This document shows, piece by piece, positions 48,977 through 58,430 of a stretch of DNA of 64,000 nucleotides (its first letter is position 1; the number at the start of each line of letters is the position of its first letter). The DNA lies in contig NZ_PYOC01000008.1 of assembly GCF_003026215.1 (NCBI RefSeq), forward strand, positions 62,001-126,000. Reading direction: 5' to 3'. This DNA comes from Photobacterium indicum (GTDB lineage Bacteria; Pseudomonadota; Gammaproteobacteria; Enterobacterales; Vibrionaceae). A program made the translations under genes and the position numbers. The notes below the pieces were generated by a model, which did no database searches, was not told where the DNA came from, and saw only the letters and a list, made by a program, of their open reading frames with translations.

Positions 48977-48992
48977 GCCGGAGTAGTAAGAA

Positions 48993-51900
48993 ATGCCAAA
49001 ACGTACTGACATAAAAAGTGTTCTGATTATAGGTGCTGGTCCGATTGTTATCGGTCAGGCATGTGAGTTTGACTATTCAGGTGCACAAGCTTGTAAAGCG
49101 CTGCGTGAAGAAGGTTACCGAGTTATTTTGGTTAACTCGAACCCTGCAACTATTATGACTGACCCAGACATGGCTGATGCAACCTACATCGAGCCAATTC
49201 ACTGGGAAGTTGTACGTAACATCATAGCTAAAGAACGCCCTGATGCTTTACTGCCGACAATGGGTGGCCAGACTGCACTTAACTGTGCACTAGAACTTGA
49301 AAAGCAGGGTGTACTAAAAGAATTCAATGTTGAAATGATTGGTGCTACAGCTGATGCAATTGATAAAGCTGAAGACCGTTCTCGTTTCGACAAAGCAATG
49401 AAATCTATTGGATTAGAGTGTCCTAATGCCGATACAGCGAAGACGATGGAAGAGGCTTACAAAGTTCTCGATATGGTTGGCTTCCCTTGTATCATTCGTC
49501 CATCGTTTACGATGGGGGGGACTGGCGGTGGTATTGCTTATAACAAAGAAGAATTTGAAGAAATCTGTACTCGCGGTTTAGATCTTTCACCGACTAACGA
49601 ATTGCTTATCGATGAATCGTTAATTGGTTGGAAAGAATACGAGATGGAAGTTGTTCGTGACAAAAACGACAACTGTATCATCGTATGTGCGATTGAAAAC
49701 TTTGATGCGATGGGTGTTCACACCGGTGACTCAATCACTGTTGCCCCAGCACAAACACTAACAGATAAAGAATATCAGTTGATGCGTAATGCATCGCTAG
49801 CAGTGTTACGTGAAATCGGTGTTGAAACGGGCGGCTCAAACGTACAGTTTGGCATCAACCCGAAAGATGGCCGTATGGTTATCATCGAAATGAACCCACG
49901 TGTATCGCGTTCATCAGCGCTTGCTTCTAAAGCGACAGGTTTCCCAATTGCAAAAATTGCGGCGAAACTGGCGATAGGTTACACGCTTGATGAGTTAATG
50001 AACGACATCACGGGCGGTGCGACACCAGCATCATTTGAACCGACTATTGATTATGTTGTAACGAAGATCCCTCGTTTTAACTTTGAAAAGTTTGCCGGTG
50101 CTAATGACCGTCTAACAACACAGATGAAATCTGTGGGTGAAGTGATGGCAATTGGTCGTAATCAGCAGGAATCATTACAGAAAGCATTGCGTGGCTTAGA
50201 AGTTGGCGCAACAGGCTTTGATGAAATGGTTGACCTAGACGAACCAAATGCAATGAGCAAGATTCGTCATGAGCTGAAAGAGCCTGGCGCAGAGCGTATT
50301 TGGTACATTGCTGATGCATTCCGTTCAGGTATGTCGGTTGATGGCGTGTTCAACTTAACGAATGTTGACCGTTGGTTCTTGGTACAAATTGAAGACATCG
50401 TTAAAGATGAGCAAAAAGTTAAAGATAACGGTTTTGCGGGTCTAAATGCTGTTGAACTACGTAAGCTAAAGCGTAAAGGTTTCTCTGATGAGCGTTTAGC
50501 TAAATTGCTAGGTGTTGCACAGAGTGAAATCCGTAAATTACGTGACCAGTATGACATTCACCCAGTTTACAAGCGCGTTGATACTTGCGCGGCTGAATTC
50601 TCTTCTGATACGGCTTACATGTATTCATCATACGATGAAGAGTGTGAGGCACAGCCAACAAATAAAGATAAGATCATGATTCTGGGCGGTGGCCCTAACC
50701 GTATCGGTCAAGGTATTGAATTCGATTACTGTTGTGTTCATGCATCATTAGCATTACGTGAAGATGGCTATGAAACCATCATGGTTAACTGTAACCCTGA
50801 AACGGTTTCAACGGATTACGACACATCAGATCGTTTGTACTTTGAACCAGTAACATTAGAAGATGTGTTAGCCATTGTACGTGTTGAAAAGCCAAAAGGC
50901 GTTATTGTTCAATACGGTGGTCAAACGCCACTTAAACTGGCTCGTGAACTTGAAGCTGCTGGTGTGCCGATTATTGGTACTAGCCCAGATGCTATCGACC
51001 GTGCAGAAGACCGTGAGCGCTTCCAGCAAGCGGTTGACCGTTTAGGTCTGTTACAGCCAGAGAATGCCACGGTTACAACAATGGAACAGGCAATTGAGAA
51101 ATCACGCATTATTGGTTTCCCATTAGTTGTTCGTCCATCGTATGTATTGGGTGGTCGTGCGATGGAAATCGTTTATGACGAGCAAGATCTTCGCCGTTAC
51201 TTCAATGAAGCGGTAAGTGTTTCTAATGAATCTCCGGTATTGCTTGACCGTTTCCTTGATGATGCAGTTGAAGTCGATGTGGATGCTATTTGTGATGGCG
51301 AGCAAGTTGTTATCGGCGGCATCATGGAACACATTGAACAAGCGGGTGTTCACTCGGGTGACTCAGCATGTTCACTGCCTGCTTACACGCTAAGTAAAGA
51401 AATCCAAGATGTAATGCGTGAGCAAGTGAAAAATCTAGCATTTGAGCTAGGTGTTCGTGGCTTGATGAATACCCAGTTCGCAGTGAAAGATAACGAAGTT
51501 TACTTAATTGAAGTTAACCCTCGTGCTGCACGTACTGTCCCATTTGTTTCGAAAGCAACAGGTGCACCGCTAGCGAAAATTGCTGCACGTGTAATGGCTG
51601 GTCAGTCTCTTGAATCTCAAGGTTTCACTAAAGAGATTATTCCGCCTTATTACTCGGTGAAAGAAGTGGTTCTGCCATTCAACAAGTTCCCAGGTGTTGA
51701 CCCACTGTTAGGCCCTGAAATGCGCTCAACGGGCGAGGTTATGGGGTTTGGTGATACATTCGCAGAAGCATTTGCTAAAGCAGAGCTTGGTTGTGGTAAA
51801 GAGTACGAAGATGGTGGTCGCGCACTATTATCGGTACGTAATAATGACAAGCAACGTGTTGTCGATTTAGCGTCTAAGCTTGTGAAGCTTGGCTACCAGT

Positions 51901-52214
51901 TAGATGCAACACACGGTACAGCTGTGATTCTAGGTGAAGCGGGTATTAACCCACGCTTAGTGAACAAGGTACACGAAGGTCGTCCTCATATTCTTGACCG
52001 TATCAAAAATAATGAATACTCCTACATTGTGAATACGGCAGAAGGTCGTCAAGCGATTGAAGACTCTAAAGTACTTCGCCGTGGCGCGTTAGCTGAAAAG
52101 GTGAATTACACCACTACGCTAAATGCTGCATTTGCAACGTGTATGGCTCACACTGCCGATGACCGTGGTCACGTTACATCTTTGCAAGAGCTTCACGCTC
52201 GTATTAAGGCATAA
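48993..52214 (+). CDS. carB: Carbamoyl-phosphate synthase large subunit
   Basis: A 1073-residue ATP-grasp enzyme, the same size as E. coli CarB. It shows its internal duplication: [21 protein letters not shown] opens the carboxyphosphate half, and [21 protein letters not shown] opens the carbamate-kinase half near residue 560. ATP-grasp motifs [14 protein letters not shown] and [14 protein letters not shown] are intact. The C-terminal ~140 residues form the allosteric MGS-like domain that binds UMP, IMP or ornithine. Operon with carA, closed by a terminator. Confidence 0.97.
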   Translation: MPKRTDIKSVLIIGAGPIVIGQACEFDYSGAQACKALREEGYRVILVNSNPATIMTDPDMADATYIEPIHWEVVRNIIAKERPDALLPTMGGQTALNCALELEKQGVLKEFNVEMIGATADAIDKAEDRSRFDKAMKSIGLECPNADTAKTMEEAYKVLDMVGFPCIIRPSFTMGGTGGGIAYNKEEFEEICTRGLDLSPTNELLIDESLIGWKEYEMEVVRDKNDNCIIVCAIENFDAMGVHTGDSITVAPAQTLTDKEYQLMRNASLAVLREIGVETGGSNVQFGINPKDGRMVIIEMNPRVSRSSALASKATGFPIAKIAAKLAIGYTLDELMNDITGGATPASFEPTIDYVVTKIPRFNFEKFAGANDRLTTQMKSVGEVMAIGRNQQESLQKALRGLEVGATGFDEMVDLDEPNAMSKIRHELKEPGAERIWYIADAFRSGMSVDGVFNLTNVDRWFLVQIEDIVKDEQKVKDNGFAGLNAVELRKLKRKGFSDERLAKLLGVAQSEIRKLRDQYDIHPVYKRVDTCAAEFSSDTAYMYSSYDEECEAQPTNKDKIMILGGGPNRIGQGIEFDYCCVHASLALREDGYETIMVNCNPETVSTDYDTSDRLYFEPVTLEDVLAIVRVEKPKGVIVQYGGQTPLKLARELEAAGVPIIGTSPDAIDRAEDRERFQQAVDRLGLLQPENATVTTMEQAIEKSRIIGFPLVVRPSYVLGGRAMEIVYDEQDLRRYFNEAVSVSNESPVLLDRFLDDAVEVDVDAICDGEQVVIGGIMEHIEQAGVHSGDSACSLPAYTLSKEIQDVMREQVKNLAFELGVRGLMNTQFAVKDNEVYLIEVNPRAARTVPFVSKATGAPLAKIAARVMAGQSLESQGFTKEIIPPYYSVKEVVLPFNKFPGVDPLLGPEMRSTGEVMGFGDTFAEAFAKAELGCGKEYEDGGRALLSVRNNDKQRVVDLASKLVKLGYQLDATHGTAVILGEAGINPRLVNKVHEGRPHILDRIKNNEYSYIVNTAEGRQAIEDSKVLRRGALAEKVNYTTTLNAAFATCMAHTADDRGHVTSLQELHARIKA

Positions 52215-52259
52215 TCACTACCATTAAGGTGCAATCTTAACGGTATATTGCTTATATTT

Positions 52260-52288
52260 TAAAACCCACCTTTTGGTGGGTTTTTTTA
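52260..52288 (+). terminator. Terminator of carAB
   Basis: Perfect 9-bp stem AAACCCACC / GGTGGGTTT (52262-52270 / 52275-52283) with TTTT loop and T-run. Confidence 0.92.
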
Positions 52289-52356
52289 TATTCGTAAATG
52301 AGGCTGGTAGGCGTGGTCTACATCACAATTTGTATCATTTTTAACTCACATAGAGC

Positions 52357-52384
52357 TTGAACTCAAAATTGAATTGCGTACAAT
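52357..52384 (+). promoter_or_regulatory. Candidate promoter of the MgtE-type leader
   Basis: TTGAAC (52357-52362), 16-bp spacer, TACAAT (52379-52384). Transcription would start near 52391, giving a leader of about 365 nt before the transporter start codon. Confidence 0.6.
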
Positions 52385-52423
52385 TATCGACGTCGCAACA
52401 AGCGGCAAATTTTGGAGATTTCA

Positions 52424-52477
52424 ATGAACGATACCGACCATCCTCCGAGTATGAAGGTGGAAAATCAAACCCTTTAA
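52424..52477 (+). CDS. 17-residue leader peptide upstream of the magnesium transporter gene
   Basis: ATG 52424 has GGAG at an ideal 6-nt spacing and lies about 33 nt after the predicted transcription start. The frame encodes MNDTDHPPSMKVENQTL and closes at TAA 52475. The Asp and Pro residues early in the peptide recall MgtL of enterobacteria (an acidic, proline-rich leader that destabilises translating ribosomes at low Mg2+), although the residues are not the same. The ORF is overlapped by the hairpin described separately. Whether it is translated is an inference. Confidence 0.6.
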   Translation: MNDTDHPPSMKVENQTL

Positions 52478-52520
52478 TGGTGTCGGTCTCCTATGTTTCC
52501 GATCCTGCCTGGGTTCGGAA
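52433..52520 (+). promoter_or_regulatory. Structured leader (possible attenuator) of the magnesium transporter gene
   Basis: Stem A pairs ACCGAC (52433-52438, inside the leader ORF) with GTCGGT (52482-52487, just after its stop), extendable by CAT/ATG past a GT bulge. Stem B pairs TTCCGA (52497-52502) with TCGGAA (52515-52520) around a C-rich loop. A ribosome on the leader ORF would open stem A. A U-rich tract (TTTGTATATTTTTATTT) follows stem B by about 15 nt. No M-box (ykoK) sequence was found. Confidence 0.5.
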
Positions 52521-52756
52521 TAGCTTGTCCTCATTTGTATATTTTTATTTATACCCAATCTGACAATATTTCCTCGATTTTCTTCCTTTATTCTCAATGT
52601 TAAATTATGTCAATAAGTCGTGAATGACAGGCATTTTGCTGTTGTTTGTAGCGCTATTTTTTAGTGTTACAGCAAAGAGTAAAAAGCACGTTTACCTTGT
52701 ATCGTGGCAAAATTTTGATGGTCGTTACTGTAACTATGCCAATCGGGAGATTCGCC

Positions 52757-53605
52757 ATGGCGGTAATGAACTATGCAGCAGATGCTGTAACGGAAAACTA
52801 TGGTCAGAATGATATTCTGGCTGCACGAAATGCATTTTTAAAATACACCTTTGATGAACAAGCGAAATTATTGGTTGTGATGCCAATGACAGAGGCCACT
52901 GGTGTGCTCCATGAGTGCCCACTACGTCATGTCCAAAACCTACTTGATCGCTTAGATGAACTGGGTGAAGAAGTACGTATGCGTCACTTAGCGAGTGGGC
53001 TGGGTTTATTGTGCTCTGAAGCTGAGCCTGCTGGCCATTATCTGAAAAATAGTGTGATGAGCCATGTACGTGAACGTATTGGCTGGATTGTGGGGTTGGC
53101 TTTACTTGGTATTGTTTCCGGTTTAATTATTTCTCATTATGAAGATACATTAAGCCAGTTAGTATTACTCGCTATCTATATGCCCGTTATTGCGGCTGCT
53201 GGTGGTAATACAGGCTCGCAAGCAGCAACCTTGGTGGTAAGGGCGCTCGCGATGGAAGAGATACGGTGTAAAGACTGGCTACTCGTATTGTGGAAAGAAT
53301 TTCGCGTATCAATCATCATGGCTAGCGTATTAGCCGCGGTGATTATGGGGCGTGTGATGATGTTCAGCGGTAGTACCTTGTTGCCTGTAGGTATGAATTT
53401 AGAAGATATCGCAATGGCAATTGGTATGGCAATCTCGCTTCAGGTTGTATTATCAACGAGTGTTGGTGGTGTACTGCCAATGGTGGCACGGGCATGCCGA
53501 TTAGATCCTGCGGTATTGGTAAGCCCAGTATTGGCCTCTGTGGTCGATATCACCGGTATGATGATTTACTTTACCACCGTCAATTGGATGCTTGGGTTGT
53601 CGTAG
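52757..53605 (+). CDS. Magnesium transporter, MgtE family (short form)
   Basis: A 282-residue protein with a C-terminal membrane domain of five helices carrying the MgtE signature (YMPVIAAAGGNTGSQAATLVVRALA) that lines the Mg2+ channel. The N-terminal ~110 residues are cytosolic and contain part of an MgtE N-domain-like segment (MPMTEATGVLHECP...LLDRLDELGEE), but the paired CBS domains of a full MgtE (about 450 residues) are absent. ATG 52757 follows GGGAGA; a longer reading from 52664 lacks a ribosome site. Lacking CBS domains, regulation may be placed on its leader instead. Confidence 0.82.
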   Translation: MAVMNYAADAVTENYGQNDILAARNAFLKYTFDEQAKLLVVMPMTEATGVLHECPLRHVQNLLDRLDELGEEVRMRHLASGLGLLCSEAEPAGHYLKNSVMSHVRERIGWIVGLALLGIVSGLIISHYEDTLSQLVLLAIYMPVIAAAGGNTGSQAATLVVRALAMEEIRCKDWLLVLWKEFRVSIIMASVLAAVIMGRVMMFSGSTLLPVGMNLEDIAMAIGMAISLQVVLSTSVGGVLPMVARACRLDPAVLVSPVLASVVDITGMMIYFTTVNWMLGLS

Positions 53606-53624
53606 TATTACGCTAAAAACATAA

Positions 53625-53668
53625 CGAAAGCCCTAACGTATTCGATGCGTTAGGGCTTTGTTTTTTTA
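53625..53668. terminator. Terminator between the magnesium transporter gene and dacB
   Basis: Perfect 12-bp stem AAAGCCCTAACG / CGTTAGGGCTTT (53627-53638 / 53648-53659), 9-nt loop, then G and seven T. It lies between convergent genes. Confidence 0.9.
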
Positions 53669-53691
53669 ACCGCCGGTTTATCTCAATTTTC

Positions 53692-55095
53692 TTAATATTG
53701 GTTGTAAATACTTAGATATAAGGCCTTTTCAAATTCAGTGATAGGTGGCGTGGTGGGCTTATCATTCACATTGTCGGGTAGAAAATAGTTATTTACCAAT
53801 TGGACAAACAATAGTGCTTTACCTGATTGGGTCTTAATCACTCCTGCTAGATTGTAACTGCCATATAACGATCCACTTTTGGCGACTATATTGCCTTTCA
53901 GTGGCGCTTGGCGAAGACTTTGTCGGTAAAGTAACGTGCCACTTTCTCCTGATACTGGCATGTTTTTCAGTAAACCCAGAGAAGGGTTGTTATAGAGGTG
54001 AGTGATCACTTGCATCAGTGAGCTTGCTTTTATGCGGTTATTACGCGATAAGCCTGAACCATCGACCATAACAGTATCGGTTAAGTCGATATTGGCGTGC
54101 TTCTGTAAAATGGCTTTGATTGCTGCCACGCCATTGTTGAATGTGCCTGCTTGTTTAAAGTATTCTCGACCTAATGTTTTGGTTAAGTTATCAGCGATTA
54201 AGTTGTCTGATTTCTTCAGCATTACATCGATCAGTTCCGCCAGCGGTGCCGATTGATGACGTGCAATGCGTTTACCTTTTATATTGTCATTACGTAGAAT
54301 TTTACCTTCTAGCTGGATCCCCGTACGTTTTAATTCCTGCTGAATCACTGCAGCGGTATAGGCTTCGGTATTTTGCACGGCAAAGTTTAACGGCAGTGGT
54401 TTCTTACTTTGTGGTAAACAGCCACTTAGTTGATAGTTGTTACTCGGATTTGCAACTAATTCTAATTCGCAGTGTTGCTGCTTTTGTTGTTCTTTTGTCA
54501 CTATAAGCGCATTAGATACCGCGTTAATCGGTTGGTGGCTGGGAACATTAATACGCGTTTGCTGACCGATAGCTTTATTACTGTATAAAGCGCCTTGTAC
54601 ACAGTTGTGTTCAAGTGTAATGCTGCTTGATGGCGCACTGTAGCAAACGCCTAAAATATCCCATGGCCAGCCAGCTGCGCGCTCATAACCAGAGAATGCA
54701 TTGCCGTTTAGGTATAGGTTACCTTTAATTGTTGAAAGGTTATTCTTTTTGAGTACTTTTAACAGCGAGGCGAGCTCAGTACGAGATAGTGTTGGATCGC
54801 CATTAAAGCGAAGAATCACATCGTTAGTACTCACTTCAAGATCGGTATTAAAGCGGTAGTTGTCATCGAGATAGAGCTTAGCGGCAAGCGCTGTGATCAC
54901 TTTCTGTGTGCTGGCTGGGGCTTGTAATTGCTCTGTTCGCTGAGAATAAAATACCTGATTGGTTGCAGGGTCAAGGATCATTAACGCTAAATCGTGCCCG
55001 TTAGGCAATTTATTGATGGCGGCTTGGGGGTTGAAGGCCGCTAGTGAAGGCAGACTCATAACGAGCAGCGACAGTGATAAGATTTTTTTAAACAT
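53692..55095 (-). CDS. dacB: D-alanyl-D-alanine carboxypeptidase/endopeptidase (PBP4)
   Basis: A 467-residue periplasmic penicillin-binding protein of class C/S13 that trims peptidoglycan cross-links and pentapeptides. After a signal peptide (FKKILSLSLLVMSLPSLA), the active-site motifs appear in order: S-x-x-K in ASTQKVI near residue 62, S-x-N in GSGLSRNN near residue 305, and K-S-G in AKSGSLYGS near 415. ATG 55095 is chosen; a TTG four codons upstream has no advantage. The neighbours ompU and greA are as in V. cholerae. Confidence 0.93.
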   Translation of the reverse strand: MFKKILSLSLLVMSLPSLAAFNPQAAINKLPNGHDLALMILDPATNQVFYSQRTEQLQAPASTQKVITALAAKLYLDDNYRFNTDLEVSTNDVILRFNGDPTLSRTELASLLKVLKKNNLSTIKGNLYLNGNAFSGYERAAGWPWDILGVCYSAPSSSITLEHNCVQGALYSNKAIGQQTRINVPSHQPINAVSNALIVTKEQQKQQHCELELVANPSNNYQLSGCLPQSKKPLPLNFAVQNTEAYTAAVIQQELKRTGIQLEGKILRNDNIKGKRIARHQSAPLAELIDVMLKKSDNLIADNLTKTLGREYFKQAGTFNNGVAAIKAILQKHANIDLTDTVMVDGSGLSRNNRIKASSLMQVITHLYNNPSLGLLKNMPVSGESGTLLYRQSLRQAPLKGNIVAKSGSLYGSYNLAGVIKTQSGKALLFVQLVNNYFLPDNVNDKPTTPPITEFEKALYLSIYNQY

Positions 55096-55148
55096 GAGTA
55101 TGCACAATTATCTGAAAACAGTAGTGCTAATCATATAGTAGATAAACA

Positions 55149-55184
55149 TAAAAAAACGCAGATCTTACGATCTGCGTTTTTTAA
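55149..55184 (-). terminator. Terminator of the porin gene
   Basis: Perfect 12-bp stem (55153-55164 / 55169-55180) with TTAC loop and A/T runs on both sides; placed 40 bp after the porin stop on the minus strand. Confidence 0.9.
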
Positions 55185-55220
55185 AAGTATCAGCGTTAAG
55201 TTTAACTAATCCAAGCGGGA

Positions 55221-56228
55221 TTAGAAGTCGTAACGTGCACCAAGAACGAACTCATCTGAAGCTTGTGCTTTAGTAATTGAGCTATTAGCATCAAGTAGGT
55301 TGAACTTGTAAGATGCGTAAGTACGGAAGTTCTTGTTGAAGTAGTAAGTACCGTCAATAGCGATTGAATCTTTAAGGTCAGATGCATCGCCTGACGCGTT
55401 AGAATCTTCTAGGAAGTTGTAAGTAGTAATGAATACTGCTTTACCGTATGTGTAAGCTGCTGCGAATTCGTAACCAGTAGACTCATCGATTAGCTTGTCG
55501 TTAACTACAGTGTTACGTGAATCTTGGTAAAGACCAGAGAAGTAGAAATCGCTGATGGTGTAAGAGATAGCACCGAATGCTTGCTTACCAGTTTTGTCTT
55601 GACCGTCTTGACCGTCTTGCTCGCCGTAGCCAGCACCAAAGCCTAGACCCATGTCCATAGCGTACATTGCTGCAGCAGAGTAACCTTCGTTCTCGTCGCT
55701 ACCGCCAAATACGTAGTTAGCTTTAACTGTTAGGTTGTCGCCATTGATGTCGAAAGAACCTACGTAGCTAAGGTTGTTGTCTGTACGGTCAGCTGCAGCA
55801 AGTTTGTTACCTGCTTCGTTACCGTGGTAAGCCATGATATCTGTAAAGTCAGTGATCATACCTAGAGAACCGTCAGCTTTACCGTATACTAGCTGACCGT
55901 ATTGGCTGCCAACACCAGCGTATGCGTAACGTGTTTCGTCTTTCTTGCTGTCAGCACTGCTGAATTCTTTTTCGAAGAAACCAACACCGTAGAAATCTTC
56001 AGTGATGTCTGTTTTACCTGCAACGTTAATACGTACGCGGCTCTTGTCCGACACTTCGCTGTTTGTTTTAGTCTTGTCTGTATTTTCTACGTCAGCTAGT
56101 ACTGCACGCGCTTCAAAACGACCGCCAACTGCTAGGCTAGATGTTTCGTCTGAGTAAACTTCTGCCGCTGTTGCTACAGAAGAGATAGATGCTGCTGCTA
56201 CTGCTAGAGCAATCAGTTTCTTGTTCAT
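55221..56228 (-). CDS. ompU: Outer-membrane porin, OmpU/OmpL type
   Basis: A 335-residue general porin. It has a signal peptide (MNKKLIALAVAAASISSVATAA), alternating beta-strands, and the C-terminal aromatic ending ARYDF required for outer-membrane insertion. The conserved segments LAVGGRFEARAVL, FYGVGFFEKEF, YAGVGSQYGQLVYGK and LGMITDFTDIMAYHGN match V. cholerae OmpU as I remember it, and the locus dacB-ompU-greA is the same. In Photobacterium the equivalent is called OmpL. An odd feature is a GQD repeat in one loop (EQDGQDGQDKTG). ToxR control is likely by homology. Confidence 0.85.
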   Translation of the reverse strand: MNKKLIALAVAAASISSVATAAEVYSDETSSLAVGGRFEARAVLADVENTDKTKTNSEVSDKSRVRINVAGKTDITEDFYGVGFFEKEFSSADSKKDETRYAYAGVGSQYGQLVYGKADGSLGMITDFTDIMAYHGNEAGNKLAAADRTDNNLSYVGSFDINGDNLTVKANYVFGGSDENEGYSAAAMYAMDMGLGFGAGYGEQDGQDGQDKTGKQAFGAISYTISDFYFSGLYQDSRNTVVNDKLIDESTGYEFAAAYTYGKAVFITTYNFLEDSNASGDASDLKDSIAIDGTYYFNKNFRTYASYKFNLLDANSSITKAQASDEFVLGARYDF

Positions 56229-56713
56229 TGCCGAATCCTTTTTAAAATTATTTTATTTATGTACATTTAAGTTCTAAATGCATGGCGTTCTTTTTACTGA
56301 TCTATTTTGGTTTTTGTTAGTAAAAAAAACTGAAAAATACTACATGGGGATAATTTGATAGCTATATTTGTATTTATCCTTTTATTTATCAGTGTCTTAT
56401 TTAATTGTAAAAAAGTTCGATGCTGTCGTGTTGATTTAGTTGTATTTAGAGTTTTGTTGATATCTTTTCGGATGTTTAAATCGTTACTGTTGGTTAAATT
56501 GTGAGGTTTAACACATCTTTATGCTGTTTGATTGTGTTACAGGCTGACTTTTGTAAGAGTTCAATAATAATGATTTTCGAAGGTGATCTCTTTGTCATCT
56601 TTGTTTAAAATGACAGTAACCCTTTAAACCCTGCTGGTTCAGCCAATGCTGGTCTGGCTTTTTTTCCCCTAAGAGTGACGAGCGTCTTGGGGTGTACTGA
56701 GGTAGTGAAATTT
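56229..56713. other. Divergent regulatory region between the porin gene and greA
   Basis: 485 bp, very AT-rich on the porin side. The porin start has GGATTC upstream and its promoter must lie here. On the greA side a candidate -10 box TAATAAT occurs near 56564, and two hairpins follow before greA. I did not find a clear ToxR or CRP site by eye. Confidence 0.5.
56639..56666 (+). terminator. Terminator-like hairpin in the greA leader (GraL-like)
   Basis: Stem AGCCA / TGGCT (56641-56645 / 56655-56659) followed by seven T, only 48 bp before the greA start. A second hairpin (CCCCTAAGA / TCTTGGGG, 56667-56692) follows at once. In E. coli most greA transcripts stop in the leader to give the small RNA GraL; the layout here is similar. 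Confidence 0.55.
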
Positions 56714-57187
56714 ATGGAAAAGGTTCCAATGACTGTGCGTGGTGAACAGACTCTACGTGAAGAGCTGGAGGTACTGTTAAAGCGTCGTCCTATTATTTCT
56801 AAGGCGATTGGTGAAGCTCGTGAATTGGGTGACTTAAAAGAAAATGCTGAGTATCACGCTGCGCGTGAAGAACAAGGTATTTGCGAAGCACAAATTCGAG
56901 ATATCGAATATAAGCTCTCTGTATCTCAGGTTATTGATGTCACGAAAATGGAAAATACCGGTAAAGTGATTTTCGGTACGACTGTTAAGCTTATTGATAT
57001 AAATACTGATGATGAAGTGATGTATTGTATCGTTGGTGATGACGAAGCAGATATTAAGAAAAATCTGATCTCTGTAAATTCTCCGATTGCACGTGGATTA
57101 ATCGGTAAGCTTGAAGGTGATGAAGTCTCTATCTTTACCCCTGGCGGCGTAAAAGAATTTGAAATTGAACAAGTTCAATACATTTAA
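56714..57187 (+). CDS. greA: Transcription elongation factor GreA
   Basis: A 157-residue factor that rescues backtracked RNA polymerase by stimulating transcript cleavage. The N-terminal coiled coil carries the acidic tip [17 protein letters not shown], with the catalytic Asp and Glu; the C-terminal domain shows [27 protein letters not shown] start at ATG 56714, equal to the E. coli start (MQAIPMTLRG); the reading from 56675 adds 13 residues. It is convergent with yhbY. Confidence 0.95.
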   Translation: MEKVPMTVRGEQTLREELEVLLKRRPIISKAIGEARELGDLKENAEYHAAREEQGICEAQIRDIEYKLSVSQVIDVTKMENTGKVIFGTTVKLIDINTDDEVMYCIVGDDEADIKKNLISVNSPIARGLIGKLEGDEVSIFTPGGVKEFEIEQVQYI

Positions 57188-57298
57188 CCGATAGTGGCTC
57201 AAGCGGTTAAAAGTGGTAATTATATTTAACTGTTAGTAAATGTTACATTTGAACGGTTATTTAAAGCTGAGATGTTACAATTTCAAAATGAGTAGATG

Positions 57299-57328
57299 TA
57301 AAAAAGGCCGCATTGGCGGCCTTTTTTA
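57299..57328. terminator. Bidirectional terminator between greA and yhbY
   Basis: 8-9-bp GC-rich stem AAGGCCGC / GCGGCCTT around 57304-57321, A-run to the left and T-run to the right, overlapping the 3' end of yhbY. Confidence 0.88.
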
Positions 57329-57622
57329 TTTGCGAGGAAGTTCGATTTTTCGTTCTTCCGTTGGGCGGTAAAGAACAAGTGTTTTACCTATTACTTGAAC
57401 TTTGTCTGCTTTCGTTTCGCGAATGATTGCATCAACAATCAATATTTTGGTTTCGCGGTCTTCAGTAGCAACCTTGATTTTGATTAACTCATGGTGATTA
57501 AGCGCAATTTCGATTTCAGCGATTACTGCTTCAGTTAAACCGTTTGATCCCATAAGAACAACAGGTTTTAGATTATGAGCAAGGCCTTTTAGGTGTTGCT
57601 TCTGTTTGGTGCTTAGATTCAT
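57326..57622 (-). CDS. yhbY: Ribosome assembly RNA-binding protein YhbY
   Basis: A 98-residue CRM-domain protein that associates with pre-50S particles. The GxxG loop motif is present as VVLMGSNGLTEAV, and the opening MNLSTKQKQHLKGLAH is typical. ATG 57622 gives the E. coli length (97); the reading from 57673 adds 17 unsupported residues. It is divergent from rlmE, exactly as yhbY is from rlmE in E. coli. Confidence 0.93.
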   Translation of the reverse strand: MNLSTKQKQHLKGLAHNLKPVVLMGSNGLTEAVIAEIEIALNHHELIKIKVATEDRETKILIVDAIIRETKADKVQVIGKTLVLYRPTEERKIELPRK

Positions 57623-57760
57623 GATGACTCTATTTTGTGAATTAGGGTTGAAAACACGACATTCTAACGCCATCTAGACTAGAAGACTAATTTGTTTAGT
57701 ATACGCAGAACATTTTCAACGCAGTATACTGGATAAATACATCAACTCATTAGGTTTAGT

Positions 57761-58390
57761 ATGAGTAGAAAAAAACAATCGGCCAGCTCTGGTCGTTGGT
57801 TAAAAGAACATTTTGATGATAAATACGTCCAAGAGGCACAAAAAAGGGGTTATCGCTCTCGTGCCATCTTCAAGATTGAAGAGATTCAAAATAAAGATAA
57901 ATTATTAAAACCTGGCATGACAGTGGTTGACCTTGGTGCTGCACCTGGCGGTTGGTCACAGTACGCCGCTGAAGTGGTTGGTGATGAAGGACAAGTTATC
58001 GCATGCGATATTTTGTCGATGGATTCATTACCGGGCGTCAGCTTCTTGCAAGGGGATTTTCGCGAAGAGGCGGTGTTAAGTGCATTGTTAGAACGCATTC
58101 AACCAGACATGGTTGATGTTGTCCTTTCAGACATGGCACCAAATATGAGCGGTAACCTTGCTTCAGACCAACCTAGAGCAATGTATCTTGTTGAACTAGC
58201 ATTAGATATGTGCCGACAAGTTCTTGCTCCGAATGGCAGCTTCGCTGTTAAAGTTTTCCAAGGTGAAGGCTTTGATCAATATTTAGCTGAAATTCGTAAC
58301 ATGTTCAAAGTAGTAAAAATAAGGAAACCGGATTCTTCTCGAGATCGCTCTCGTGAGGTCTATATTGTGGCTACAGGTTACAAACTGTAG
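57761..58390 (+). CDS. rlmE: 23S rRNA (uridine2552-2'-O)-methyltransferase RlmE (FtsJ)
   Basis: A 209-residue SAM-dependent methyltransferase acting on U2552 of 23S rRNA late in 50S assembly. The SAM motif [15 protein letters not shown] and the K-D-K-E catalytic tetrad are visible: Lys in [10 protein letters not shown], Asp in [11 protein letters not shown], Lys in [10 protein letters not shown] and Glu in [10 protein letters not shown]. Length equals E. coli (209). ftsH starts about 40 bp later, as in the E. coli rlmE-ftsH operon. Confidence 0.96.
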   Translation: MSRKKQSASSGRWLKEHFDDKYVQEAQKRGYRSRAIFKIEEIQNKDKLLKPGMTVVDLGAAPGGWSQYAAEVVGDEGQVIACDILSMDSLPGVSFLQGDFREEAVLSALLERIQPDMVDVVLSDMAPNMSGNLASDQPRAMYLVELALDMCRQVLAPNGSFAVKVFQGEGFDQYLAEIRNMFKVVKIRKPDSSRDRSREVYIVATGYKL

Positions 58391-58430
58391 TACTCTACAT
58401 TCATCTTTAAGTTATTGCGGGGCTAACACC

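Noticed and set aside
52357..52563. A 68-codon ORF across the magnesium transporter leader
   Set aside because: Its first codon lies on the predicted -35 box, it has no ribosome site, and its frame conflicts with the well-placed 17-codon leader ORF.
52290..52756. M-box (ykoK) magnesium riboswitch in the transporter leader
   Set aside because: None of the conserved M-box opening sequences or its three-helix layout could be found.
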